A stretch of 64,000 bases of DNA from Planctomycetaceae bacterium (GTDB taxonomy: Bacteria; Planctomycetota; Planctomycetia; Pirellulales; Pirellulaceae), in assembly GCA_021298315.1 (NCBI GenBank), contig JAJTFC010000023.1:1-64000 (forward strand), given 5' to 3'. Every line of letters starts with the position of its first letter. Positions within the stretch are counted from its first letter, which is position 1. A program made the position numbers and the translations under genes. Shown piece after piece: positions 1 through 8,758 of the stretch. Below the pieces are notes generated by a model. That model did no database searches, had not been told where the DNA came from, and worked only from the letters and a program-made list of their open reading frames with translations.

Positions 1-360
1 AATGCCTAAAGCCTAACGCCTCCCCACCCGCTTGGCTCCCTTTCGCCCCCGGGCTTTGACGGGGGAGAAAGGGCGGGGGGATAGAGGGGGTTGACAGCGA
101 GTAAAGCTTTTTTTTTGAACCGCTGATGAACGCTAATATTCGCTAATAAAGACCAAAAGCGAACCGCTGATAGACGCTGATGAACGCTAATGCAGCGCGT
201 AGGGTACGTGAAGCGGTTGTGCGCGATAGGTATCGCCATGGATTCCAGAAACAATCACGCTCTAGAGATCGTACCAGGATCATCCACCAACCGCGGAACG
301 TACCATCAAGCGCGTAGGGCTGTTTTGCTGTTCCCCTGAAGCCTGAAGTCTGATGCCTGA
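1..360. repeat. Intergenic block of short repeats and a G/C-rich hairpin
   Basis: No credible gene is visible here. Positions 38-51 and 60-73 form a near-perfect inverted repeat (13 of 14 pairs) around an 8-nt loop. The 17-mer CGCTGATGAACGCTAAT occurs twice, at 121-137 and 175-191. The end of the block carries GCGCGTAGGGCTGTTTT. Related versions of the hairpin, the CGCTGATGAA element and the GCGCGTAGGGCTGTTTT element recur in the same order at about 12360-12475, so this looks like a composite dispersed repeat. The ORFs through it are low-complexity products of the repeats. Confidence 0.6.
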
Positions 361-543
361 AACATGTCCAACCACCGCTTGGAAGGATCAGCACATACTC
401 CTTCGATTGGTCACCAAACAGTTGATACCAGGGGGCCGATACCACTTCCTCGCCGTTGGCTGCGGGTTAAACGAATTTTCGCAAAAATGAACCTTGCCGA
501 GAAGCCCAGCCAAACAGCCCTATACGCTCGATGGTACCTAACA

Positions 544-573
544 AAAAGACACCGGATGATTCCGGTGTCTTTT
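544..573 (-). terminator. Rho-independent terminator of the glutamine synthetase gene
   Basis: A perfect 13-bp stem (544-556 with 561-573) with a TGAT loop. On the minus strand the right arm runs into a T-run. It lies about 40 nt beyond the glutamine synthetase stop codon. Confidence 0.85.
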
Positions 574-612
574 GTGAGTCGAACTGTTCTATCGGACCAT
601 CTAGAGGTTTGT

Positions 613-1626
613 CTAGAGAACCGTTTTGATCGTCTTGACGATCCGAGCCAAAATCTTGTATGGATCGGCTTGCGAATTTGGACGGCGATCCTCAAGGTAT
701 CCCTTATAACCGCTGTTGACGAAACTGTGTGGAATCCGAATCGATGCTCCACGGTCGGCCACGCCGTAGCTGAACTTGTCGATCGATTGTGTCTCGTGCA
801 GACCTGTCAAACGCAAATGGTTGTCTGGACCATAAGCAGCAATGTGCTCGTCGCGATACTTCTCAAAGGCACCCATGAGCTTCTCAAAGAACTCCTTGCC
901 ACCTTGATCTCGCAACTTGTCGAACGAGAAGTTCGTATGCATACCAGAGCCGTTCCAGTCACCCTTGATCGGCTTGCAATAGAACTCGATGTCCAATCCA
1001 TACTTCTCAGCAAGACGGACCATCAAGTAACGTGCAATCCACATGTCGTCGCCAGCTTTCTTCGAGCCCTTGGAGAAGATTTGGAATTCCCACTGGCCCT
1101 TAGCGACTTCGGCATTGATCCCTTCGAGATTGATCCCGGCATCGAGGGTGATATCGATGTGCTCATCGACGACCGCTCGGGCGATGTCACCGACGTTCTT
1201 GTATCCTACGCCGGTGTAATACGGACCTTGCGGGGCCGGATAACCTTCGTCTGGGAAGCCCAATGGGCGACCGTTTTCGTAAAAGAAGTACTCTTGTTCA
1301 AAGCCGATCCAAAGATCTGCCATATCCTCGCACTGAGCGCGGAAGTTCGATGGGTGCGGCTCACCGTTGGGAAGCAGAACTTCGCACAGTACCAAAAAAC
1401 CGTTCTTGCGAGTGCTATCTGGATAAAGAGCCACAGGCTTGAGCAAACAGTCCGAACTACGTCCTTCAGCCTGTTGTGTCGAGCTTCCGTCAAAGCCCCA
1501 CATCGGTAGATCCGCAACGCTCGTAGGAGCCTTGTCGACGATCTTGGTTTTACTGCGCATGTTGGGCTCGGGTAGATACCCATCCAACCAAATGTACTCG
1601 AGCTTGAATTTGTTATCCGAAGACAT
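613..1626 (-). CDS. glnII: Glutamine synthetase, type II (eukaryote-like GSII)
   Basis: This cytoplasmic enzyme makes glutamine from glutamate, ammonia and ATP, the main ammonium-assimilation step. At 337 residues it fits the short GSII family rather than the ~470-residue GSI family. The N-terminal half has the GSII beta-grasp signature (YIWLDGYLPEPNMRSKT, then LPMWGFDGSSTQQA). The catalytic half carries the metal and nucleotide motifs GFEQEYFF, GINLEGINAEVAKGQWEFQ and NGSGMHTNFS, and the late R-rich loop DRGASIRIPHSF. The ATG is preceded by GGAAGGAAG about 10 nt upstream. No adenylylation Tyr loop of the GSI type is expected or seen. It is monocistronic, divergent from cstA and followed by a strong terminator. 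The family call is near certain. Confidence 0.95.
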   Translation of the reverse strand: MSSDNKFKLEYIWLDGYLPEPNMRSKTKIVDKAPTSVADLPMWGFDGSSTQQAEGRSSDCLLKPVALYPDSTRKNGFLVLCEVLLPNGEPHPSNFRAQCEDMADLWIGFEQEYFFYENGRPLGFPDEGYPAPQGPYYTGVGYKNVGDIARAVVDEHIDITLDAGINLEGINAEVAKGQWEFQIFSKGSKKAGDDMWIARYLMVRLAEKYGLDIEFYCKPIKGDWNGSGMHTNFSFDKLRDQGGKEFFEKLMGAFEKYRDEHIAAYGPDNHLRLTGLHETQSIDKFSYGVADRGASIRIPHSFVNSGYKGYLEDRRPNSQADPYKILARIVKTIKTVL

Positions 1627-2008
1627 TTAGCTAACTCTTCCTTCCAAATACAAAAAATAGACAAACCGCCTGTGCATACCTTCCAAGCTGAGGTCAGGAA
1701 GCCAGTAGGGTCGGTCCACGCCGAATCACCTCCGGCAGCTCGCATTGCGTTCAAGAACCTGCCATCGACTCGGCTCCGTCTACCCTTCGTCGCCGCGATC
1801 GAGTTGATCCCTGTTTCCTTCGAGTGCAGTGTGCCTTGGACAACCTGAGAAATCGTCGCGATTTCAAGCAAGCCAACACCACAAACAAGGGCGCAATTGC
1901 TAAGCTGATATGCAGCCACAGACTCCATACTGTAGCGAAGCTATGGTCAGGGGCAAGCGACCCGCGAAGTTTCTTTAATCGTAAAACAGACAGGAATCAT
2001 CGAAGCTT
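1627..2008. other. Divergent intergenic region between glnII and cstA
   Basis: This 382-nt region must hold the promoters of both the glutamine synthetase and the CstA gene. I looked for a glutamine riboswitch-like leader on the glnII side and did not find a convincing match. No gene, repeat or strong sigma-70 hexamer pair stands out. Confidence 0.4.
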
Positions 2009-4096
2009 ATGCACTCCATGCCGATTCTCCTGGGAATTCTTGCGGCCATGGCTGTGGCGTACCGATTCTACAGCGCTTTTCTTGCCGCCCATGTTGCCGC
2101 TCTAGACTCGACCCGGATCACCCCCGCCGTCGAGCTTAATGACGGACAAAATTACCATCCGACGAATCGATGGATCTTGTTCGGCCATCACTTTGCCGCC
2201 ATCAGCGGGGCAGGGCCGCTGATCGGTCCGGTTTTGGCCGTTCAATTCGGTTACATGCCTGGGCTTATCTGGCTGGTCATCGGCGTTTGCCTTGCGGGTG
2301 CCGTCCAAGACTTCCTGGTCTTGGCCGTGAGCCTGCGACATCGTGGCCAGTCCTTGGCCAACATCGCCAAATCGCTCCTGGGCCCAAAACTTGGAGTCCT
2401 GACCTCGATTGCTATCCTCTTTATCGTGATCATCGCCCTATCAGGACTCGGAGTGGTGGTGGTCAAAGCACTCGGCGGAGAACGGGTTGCTCTCTATCCG
2501 GGCAGCGTCATCGAAGCTTCAGAAACGATGGCACCCCAAGCGGGAAACTCAGGCCCGGTCACTTACCGTGTCCCTGCAGGCTCCAAAGTCCAGTATCCCA
2601 ACGGCACCCAATTGCTACGCAGCGAAGCTTTCGTCATCGAGATGCCCGAAGCCGACTCGTATCCTAGGACCACGAGTTTAAAGCTGCCCGAGAAATCTTA
2701 TGAACTGATCAAAGGAAGTTCCTGGGGGACCTTCACGATCGCCTGCACGATACCGATCGCGCTTTTTGTAGGATGGTACATGTATCGGTTCCGCAAAGGT
2801 CGTGTCGTAGAAGCTTCTTTGATAGGTGCTGCAGCTGTACTGTTCGCAACCGTTGCTGGATCGTGGGTTCAAGGATCCTCGATAGAACCTTACTTTTCCT
2901 TCACACGAAACGGTATCATTCTTGCGATCTGTCTCTATGGATTCATCGCTTCGGTACTTCCCGTGTGGTTGTTGCTGTGCCCTCGCGATTATCTTTCGTC
3001 GTTCCTAAAGATCGGCACGATCGCACTTTTGATGATAGGGGTCATGGTTGCCAATCCGAAACTCGAAGCTCCCGCAGTGAACCCTTATTTTGCCAACGGC
3101 GGTGGACCTTATTTCTCTGGAGCCATATTCCCGTTTGTCTTCATCTGCATCATGTGTGGAGCGGTCTCAGGGTTCCATGCACTGGTCTCTTCGGGAACGA
3201 CGCCAAAGATGGTCAGCAACGAAAAAGACGTGCGGCTTATCGGCTACGGCTCGATGCTCTTGGAAGGCTTAGTAGCCGTGTGCGCGCTGATCGCTGCGGC
3301 CGCTTTACCTCAAGGGGATTACTGGGCGATCAATATCGATATGTCCAAAGCCCATCAGTACGCTGAGACGCTTACCAAGCTCAACGCGGACGTGGATCAC
3401 TTGGATCAAATCGAGGCCCAAGTTGGCGGCGAGACCCTGCGAGGACGAACCGGAGGTGCAGTGACACTCGCCGTGGGGATGGCTCAGATCATGACCAAAG
3501 CCTTTAGCATTTTTTCGATCGGCTCGATCGATTCGCTCGTGAAGTATTGGTTCCATTTTGCGATCATGTTCGAAGCATTATTCATCCTCACGACGATCGA
3601 CACAGGGACACGGATCGCAAGATTTCTGCTGCAGGAGCTTTTAGGGAATCTGCATCCGAAGTTCCAAAAGATGGATTGGTGGCCCGGTGTTTGGCTCAGT
3701 ACTGCGGTAGTGACCGTCGGTTGGGGTAGTCTCATTTGGACCGGATCGATCGACACGATTTGGCCGATGTTTGGCATCGCCAACCAACTCCTGGCAGCGA
3801 TCGCTCTGTGCTTGTTGACGACATGGATTTTTAAAGAAGGTCGCGGCAAATACGCTTGGGTGACCATTTTGCCGATGCTCTTTGTAACGACGACCACATT
3901 TACGGCCGCAGCGCAGATGCTTCAAACCCGCTTTTGGCCAGATTTTACTGTTGGCTACAACAGCGGTAATTTCCCGCAAGCCCTTCGAGGGGCCTTGAGC
4001 GGTTCGGCGATCATTCTCTTGGTTCTTGCCTATACGATCATCCTTGCGAACGCCATCGCCAAATGGGTGTCACCCAAAGAGGCACCAAAGGGCTGA
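2009..4096 (+). CDS. cstA: Carbon starvation protein CstA (inner-membrane pyruvate/peptide transporter family)
   Basis: A polytopic inner-membrane protein of 695 residues, close to E. coli CstA (~700). The family imports pyruvate by proton symport and has been linked to peptide uptake during carbon starvation. The CstA N-terminal signature is clear: a first helix, then the conserved NRWILFGHHFAAISGAGPLI segment, then alternating hydrophobic segments across the rest of the protein. A hydrophilic loop (about residues 165-230) lies after the early helices, and a second one (about 445-495) precedes the TIDTGTRIARFLLQE motif typical of the C-terminal half. Two ATGs lie nine nt apart (2009 and 2018) without a strong Shine-Dalgarno, so the exact start is uncertain. 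No linked two-component sensor is visible. Confidence 0.93.
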   Translation: MHSMPILLGILAAMAVAYRFYSAFLAAHVAALDSTRITPAVELNDGQNYHPTNRWILFGHHFAAISGAGPLIGPVLAVQFGYMPGLIWLVIGVCLAGAVQDFLVLAVSLRHRGQSLANIAKSLLGPKLGVLTSIAILFIVIIALSGLGVVVVKALGGERVALYPGSVIEASETMAPQAGNSGPVTYRVPAGSKVQYPNGTQLLRSEAFVIEMPEADSYPRTTSLKLPEKSYELIKGSSWGTFTIACTIPIALFVGWYMYRFRKGRVVEASLIGAAAVLFATVAGSWVQGSSIEPYFSFTRNGIILAICLYGFIASVLPVWLLLCPRDYLSSFLKIGTIALLMIGVMVANPKLEAPAVNPYFANGGGPYFSGAIFPFVFICIMCGAVSGFHALVSSGTTPKMVSNEKDVRLIGYGSMLLEGLVAVCALIAAAALPQGDYWAINIDMSKAHQYAETLTKLNADVDHLDQIEAQVGGETLRGRTGGAVTLAVGMAQIMTKAFSIFSIGSIDSLVKYWFHFAIMFEALFILTTIDTGTRIARFLLQELLGNLHPKFQKMDWWPGVWLSTAVVTVGWGSLIWTGSIDTIWPMFGIANQLLAAIALCLLTTWIFKEGRGKYAWVTILPMLFVTTTTFTAAAQMLQTRFWPDFTVGYNSGNFPQALRGALSGSAIILLVLAYTIILANAIAKWVSPKEAPKG

Positions 4097-4247
4097 GGAC
4101 AGCCGTTTTACATTGGACGATTGCATTGTTCGACGGATGTCCCCAGCCGTCGGCCCACAAGCGTAGCTTGGTGTCTTCAGGCCCTTTCAGACTCGCCTCG
4201 CAAGCTCGGCATGAAAACGGCTGAGGACAGCCGTTTTACAATGGACG
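4091..4247 (+). repeat. Two copies of a self-complementary intergenic repeat
   Basis: GGCTGAGGACAGCCGTTTTA occurs at 4091-4110 and again at 4219-4238, with about 29 nt matching per copy. The second copy forms a perfect 10-bp hairpin (4214-4223 with 4228-4237, loop AGGA). It lies directly behind cstA and could serve as its terminator. The form also fits a REP-like dispersed element. Confidence 0.6.
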
Positions 4248-4351
4248 GTTGAGGACAATCGTCGAACATTCTTCGTTCGTTTTGGGGTATACTTAAATCG
4301 TTCTTATCCCGTTTTATTAAACTACCATCCACTTTTTTGATTGATTATAAA

Positions 4352-6202
4352 ATGCACAAGCGTCGATCCGTTCTCCGCAAAGCCCTCGTTGGAATGCTTG
4401 TTGCACCGGTTCTCGGTCACGCAAGCAACTTGCTCTTTGCACAAAGCGATTCGGTCAACACCGAAATCGTCGACAAGATCAAGCAGGAGGGAATGGAACG
4501 ATCGAAGGTGATGGAGACGATCAGTTATTTGACCGACGTTTCCGGACCGCGATTGACCGGTTCCCCCGAAACCAAACTTGCCGGCGAGTGGGCCAAAAAG
4601 CGTCTCGAAGAGTACGGGCTTGAAAATGCCCATCTCGAACCTTGGGGCCCTTTCGGCCGAGGCTGGTCGCTTCAATCGTATCGCGCCAACGTCACGGCTC
4701 CGAATTTCTTTTCGCTCATCGCCTACCCAAAAGCCTGGACTCCCAGCACTCCAACAACGGTGCGTGGAGAGCCAATCTACTTGGATGCCAACACCCCCGA
4801 AGAACTCGAAAAGTACCGTGGCAAACTCGGTCGAGCGATTGTACTGATCAGCCCCCCTCGAGAACTCAAACCTTGGTTTGATCCACCAGGAGCAAGGCAG
4901 ACTGATAGCGAACTATTGAATCTTGCGAATGCCGAGATTGGCGGCTCTCGCCGTCGTAGACCACCCGGAGTCGAACCAGGCACGCCGGCCGGTGGCTTGA
5001 ATCCCCCAAGCTCAAATACCACACCGAGCACCCCCAGCGGCGATGCAAAAACACCTGCAACAACACCAGCATCGGGCGGGGCAGCCGACGGGCAACCACC
5101 CCGGCGAGGCAACGGTGCAGGGATCGGCAGCAATCTTACGACCGACAAGTGGCAGATGTGTTACGACGAGGGAGCCGCAGTGGTGCTCGAAGCCGGTCGA
5201 GGCGATGGAGGTACGGTCTTCGTCGCCTCGGCGACCATGCCCCGAAGGGCTGATCCCCAGCGCGAGATTCGAAGCCCGGGCGAAGGTGGCCCAATGTCCC
5301 GCGGCGCAAGACCCTGGACAGTCGACTCTCCTCCAATTTTGCCCCAGATGGTCGTCTCAGCCGAACACTACAATCGTTTGGTTCGCATGGTGCAAAAAGG
5401 TGTCTTGCCACAATTGGAGATCGACATCGAGTCGACCTATCACGATGGAGACACCAACTGCTTTAACATCATCGCCGAGATTCCAGGGAGCGACCTGAAA
5501 GACGAAGTCGTCATGATCGGTGCCCACTTTGATTCATGGCACTCAGGTACCGGTGCGACCGACAACGCGATCGGTTGCGGAGTGATGATGGAAGCGATGC
5601 GGATCCTCAAGTCGATCGGAGTAGCCCCCAGGCGCACGATCCGAATTGCCCTGTGGACCGGTGAAGAGCAAGGTCTCTTGGGTTCAAGAGCCTACGTTTC
5701 CGAGCACTTTGGAACATTGCAGACCCCACAGCGTGGTGGCGGGGGCGAAGGTGGCGATAGAACCTCGGTCTTGGAGTACAAACCCGAGTACGAAAAGCTC
5801 TCGACCTACTTCAACCTCGACAACGGAGCAGGCAAGATCCGGGGGATTTACCTCCAAGGGAACGAAGCGGCCCGTCCGATTTTCCGTGCGTGGTTATCTC
5901 CGTTTGCCGACTATGGAGCATCGACGGTCACGGCGGCCAACACCGGAGGAACCGACCATCAATCCTTTACGGGGATTGGATTGCCAGGCTTTCAGTTTAT
6001 TCAAGACCCCATCGAGTACGACACCCGCACACACCATTCGAGCATGGACGTGTACGAACGGCTCATCGAAGAAGATGCCAAGCAATCCTCGGTCATCATA
6101 GCGACGTTCGCTTATCAAGCCGCCATGCGAGACGAGAAGATCCCCCGCCGGGCCCTGGAAGGGAACCCAACGATGCAACCCGCTGGAGCTAAATCGGACT
6201 GA
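4352..6202 (+). CDS. Secreted M28-family zinc metallopeptidase with PA domain
   Basis: A predicted exported aminopeptidase-like enzyme of 616 residues. The N-terminus (KRRSVLRKALVGMLVAPVLG) is a signal peptide. The M28 metal ligands are all visible: H392 in GAHFDS, D404 in GATDNAIG, E438/E439 in WTGEEQG, D490 in FNLDNGAG and H561 in TRTHHSSMD. A protease-associated (PA) domain is inserted at about residues 130-345, interrupted by a Pro/Thr/Gly/Ser-rich low-complexity stretch (about 200-265) that is probably a linker. The ATG at 4352 is preferred to a TTG at 4337. The last codons and the stop are part of the 9-bp minisatellite, which continues to the convergent hypF gene. Substrate unknown. 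Confidence 0.9.
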   Translation: MHKRRSVLRKALVGMLVAPVLGHASNLLFAQSDSVNTEIVDKIKQEGMERSKVMETISYLTDVSGPRLTGSPETKLAGEWAKKRLEEYGLENAHLEPWGPFGRGWSLQSYRANVTAPNFFSLIAYPKAWTPSTPTTVRGEPIYLDANTPEELEKYRGKLGRAIVLISPPRELKPWFDPPGARQTDSELLNLANAEIGGSRRRRPPGVEPGTPAGGLNPPSSNTTPSTPSGDAKTPATTPASGGAADGQPPRRGNGAGIGSNLTTDKWQMCYDEGAAVVLEAGRGDGGTVFVASATMPRRADPQREIRSPGEGGPMSRGARPWTVDSPPILPQMVVSAEHYNRLVRMVQKGVLPQLEIDIESTYHDGDTNCFNIIAEIPGSDLKDEVVMIGAHFDSWHSGTGATDNAIGCGVMMEAMRILKSIGVAPRRTIRIALWTGEEQGLLGSRAYVSEHFGTLQTPQRGGGGEGGDRTSVLEYKPEYEKLSTYFNLDNGAGKIRGIYLQGNEAARPIFRAWLSPFADYGASTVTAANTGGTDHQSFTGIGLPGFQFIQDPIEYDTRTHHSSMDVYERLIEEDAKQSSVIIATFAYQAAMRDEKIPRRALEGNPTMQPAGAKSD

Positions 6203-6376
6203 TCGGACGGATCAGACGGATCAGACTGATCGGACGGATCGGACGGATCGGACGGATCGGACGGATCAGACTGATCGGACGGATCAGACGGATCAGACTG
6301 ATCGGACGGATCAGACGGATCTTGCCCGGACGGATCGGACGGATCGGACGGATCAGACGGATCGGACTGATCTTGC
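6193..6376. repeat. 9-bp minisatellite, unit GATC(G/A)GAC(G/T)
   Basis: Seventeen clean 9-mers plus two variant units containing TTGCC run from 6201, after a partial unit inside the M28 gene. The array encodes the last residues and stop codon of the M28 peptidase on the plus strand and the last residues and stop codon of HypF on the minus strand. Every unit carries a GATC. Confidence 0.95.
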
Positions 6377-8746
6377 CAATCGCAGTTGGCCGATGGCCAG
6401 TCCCGAATCATTCGGTGGCACTCGACGGTGCAAATAGACCTGATGACCGGCTCGACTCATCGCCTCGACGGCCAACTCCACGAGCAATCGATTTTGAAAC
6501 ACCCCGCCACTTAATCCAACCTGATGACTCTGCTTAGAGTCATCGGTCAGATGCACAAGTGCATCTGACATCATCGTTGCTATCGCTGCATGGATTCCAA
6601 AAGCGATGCTCGCTCGATCGATGCCGCTTCGCAGATCCTCAACGACCCCTCGCACGACAGGGCGACCATCAAACTCGATCGCCCCACCTTGGTTCTGCAA
6701 AACAAACGCGTACTTTGTATCGCCTCGCTCTTGAGAGTGCCCCATCGCCAGATCCTCGAGCGATATCGCCGCATGGCCTTCGTAGCCATTGCAATGTACC
6801 AATCCCAGGAGGGAAGCTAGCCCATCGAGAAAGCGACCGATGCTACTTGTTGGAATCGAAAGTGTCGATGAATCGAACACTCTTACCAACGCCGATCGCT
6901 GGGCCTCCAAGAGCGATCCCCATGGCGACTGCTCAGTCCAATCGCAGCAAGCTTGCAAGTCTTCGATACCCAGACCCGCATCGAGCAATAGTGCCAAGGC
7001 CGTACGCCAAGGATATTTCGCCGCGACATCTCCACAGGGCAATCGAAACGGTCGCAAATACCCAAGACGTGAAAATTCGCTTCGTCGTAGCCCGATCAAT
7101 TCTCCACCCCAAATCGTACCGTCGGATCCATAGCCGGTCCCGTCGAATACAAAGCCTATCAGAGGTTCTTCGGAAGGGATTCCAGCATCGACTCCAAGCG
7201 CCCCTAGGTGGGCTGCATGATGCTGAATCGATTGACAACCGATCCTCTGTGACCCATCGGAGTCGTTCCCAGCCAACCGTTTTCCTAGCATCGTGGTTTC
7301 GTACGCCGGATGCATGTCGATCAAGATCGAAGGTGCAGGCAAATCGCTCTGCAGCAGCTTTTGAATCGAATCCTCGATGCGTGTGATAACCGCAGGATGC
7401 GACGCGTCTCCTAAGTGCTGCATCAGATACAATCCTTGCCCGAGTGACATTCCCCAAGCTGCCTTGAGATCGGCGCCCAAGGCGATCCCACAACTGGAGC
7501 CGAATTGCGTTTGATCGATCGAGAGCCGACACGGTGTATCGCCTCGGCCCAATCGGATCGGAATGACTGCAACTTGAGCATCGCATACGACTGGATCATC
7601 CAGTGGTTCTGCAATGCGTCGGTTGTGCATCAAGATCGCCTCGACTTGATCACCGAATCGATCGAGGGCTTGCTGATCATCGATAAGCATCGGTTCGCTC
7701 GATAAATTGGCCGACGTAACAACCATTGGCCGACCTATGCGACGGGCAAGCAGGCACTGCACAGGACTGTTTGGAAGCATCACGCCTAAGGAATTCTCCA
7801 ACTCGGAGATCCATCGCCCCAGGCTATCTTGCGAGACTCCGTTAGGAGGCTTGCGGCTCGCGACGACGATTGGACGATGGCTTTCTTGCAAGGCAACTTG
7901 GGCCTCTCGCGAGAGTTCGACCATCTCTAACGCTTGGGCAAGCGATTCGACCAAGACTGCAAAAGGCTTGTGCTCCCGATTTTTGATCTTTCGAATCCGA
8001 AGCGTGGCTTGCTGGCTGGCTGCATCGCAGAGGAATTGATAACCGCCAACACTTTTGACAAGAACAATGCCATCGGTTCGCAATATCTGCTCGCACCGAT
8101 CGAGCATCGACTCGACGTGTGGGGGGCTCGTGCAATGGATCTCCTGCGCATGGCGTTCATGCCATACCCAAGTGGGCCCACATTCAAAGCAACCGATCGT
8201 CTGTGCATGGAAACGACGATTCGCAGGATCGGTGTACTCTCGCTGGCAATCAGCGCACAAGGGGAAAACATCCAAAGTGGTTCGCCCACGATCAAACGGC
8301 GTTCCAGTTTGGATCGAGTAACGCGGTCCACACTGCGTGCAGCTATTCATCAGGTAATGATATCTGCGACTCGCTGGATCGAAAAATTCGCGCAAGCAAT
8401 CTTCGCATGGAGCCATGTCTGGCAGGGCATCGCACAAGGTGAAGCCTTGCCCTTGGCTCAAGTGGATTGCAAATCCAACCGAGCAGCCTTCCGTACCGTA
8501 TTCGATTGGGATTTCATCGATTTGTTCCCAGTCGATGCGTCCAGACGCAGGGAGTTGCTCGTGCAGATTCGCGACGAATTGATCGATGTCCAAGATCGCC
8601 CCTTGGACTTCGATGCAAACTCCGCCGGCTTGGTTGCGAACCGAGCCGGTCAATCCAATCGCGGTGGCAATGCGGCAAACCAACGGACGTAAACCAAGGC
8701 CTTGCAATCGTCCCCCAAGCTTGATCCTCCGTCTATTTTGATTCAT
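6353..8746 (-). CDS. hypF: Hydrogenase maturation carbamoyltransferase HypF
   Basis: HypF activates carbamoyl phosphate and transfers the carbamoyl group to HypE, giving the CN ligands of [NiFe]-hydrogenase. All four domains are present in 797 residues. They are an acylphosphatase-like domain with catalytic R20 (GLGLRPLV) and N38, two zinc fingers (C114/C117 with C136/C139, C164/C167 with C186/C189), a YrdC-like domain (about 205-400), and a Kae1-like domain. The Kae1-like domain holds IQHHAAHLG, FDGTGYGSDGTIWGGE and GLSGGVFQNRLL. Its stop codon lies within the minisatellite, but the protein is full length. It starts 12 nt after the sarcosine-oxidase-like gene, so the two are probably co-transcribed. 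No hydrogenase or other hyp gene is in the window. Confidence 0.93.
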   Translation of the reverse strand: MNQNRRRIKLGGRLQGLGLRPLVCRIATAIGLTGSVRNQAGGVCIEVQGAILDIDQFVANLHEQLPASGRIDWEQIDEIPIEYGTEGCSVGFAIHLSQGQGFTLCDALPDMAPCEDCLREFFDPASRRYHYLMNSCTQCGPRYSIQTGTPFDRGRTTLDVFPLCADCQREYTDPANRRFHAQTIGCFECGPTWVWHERHAQEIHCTSPPHVESMLDRCEQILRTDGIVLVKSVGGYQFLCDAASQQATLRIRKIKNREHKPFAVLVESLAQALEMVELSREAQVALQESHRPIVVASRKPPNGVSQDSLGRWISELENSLGVMLPNSPVQCLLARRIGRPMVVTSANLSSEPMLIDDQQALDRFGDQVEAILMHNRRIAEPLDDPVVCDAQVAVIPIRLGRGDTPCRLSIDQTQFGSSCGIALGADLKAAWGMSLGQGLYLMQHLGDASHPAVITRIEDSIQKLLQSDLPAPSILIDMHPAYETTMLGKRLAGNDSDGSQRIGCQSIQHHAAHLGALGVDAGIPSEEPLIGFVFDGTGYGSDGTIWGGELIGLRRSEFSRLGYLRPFRLPCGDVAAKYPWRTALALLLDAGLGIEDLQACCDWTEQSPWGSLLEAQRSALVRVFDSSTLSIPTSSIGRFLDGLASLLGLVHCNGYEGHAAISLEDLAMGHSQERGDTKYAFVLQNQGGAIEFDGRPVVRGVVEDLRSGIDRASIAFGIHAAIATMMSDALVHLTDDSKQSHQVGLSGGVFQNRLLVELAVEAMSRAGHQVYLHRRVPPNDSGLAIGQLRLARSVRSV

Positions 8747-8758
8747 GGCGACCAGTGG

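Noticed and set aside
143-445. A 100-codon minus-strand ORF
   Set aside because: Made largely of the dispersed repeats at the window start, with no family match.
364-1509. A 381-codon plus-strand ORF opposite the glutamine synthetase gene
   Set aside because: It is antisense to a clear, conserved gene and its product has no recognisable motif.
1206-1928. A 240-codon minus-strand ORF across the glnII start
   Set aside because: It overlaps the glutamine synthetase coding region in another frame and has no domain signature.
1627-2008. Glutamine riboswitch upstream of glutamine synthetase
   Set aside because: No match to the conserved CGTTCA and GGAAGTAGG segments was found.
6193-6376. CRISPR array
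   Set aside because: Units are 9 bp with no spacers, so this is a minisatellite.
6559-8692. Long plus-strand ORFs opposite hypF
   Set aside because: Products are Arg/Ser/His-rich with no motif, while hypF motifs on the other strand are continuous.
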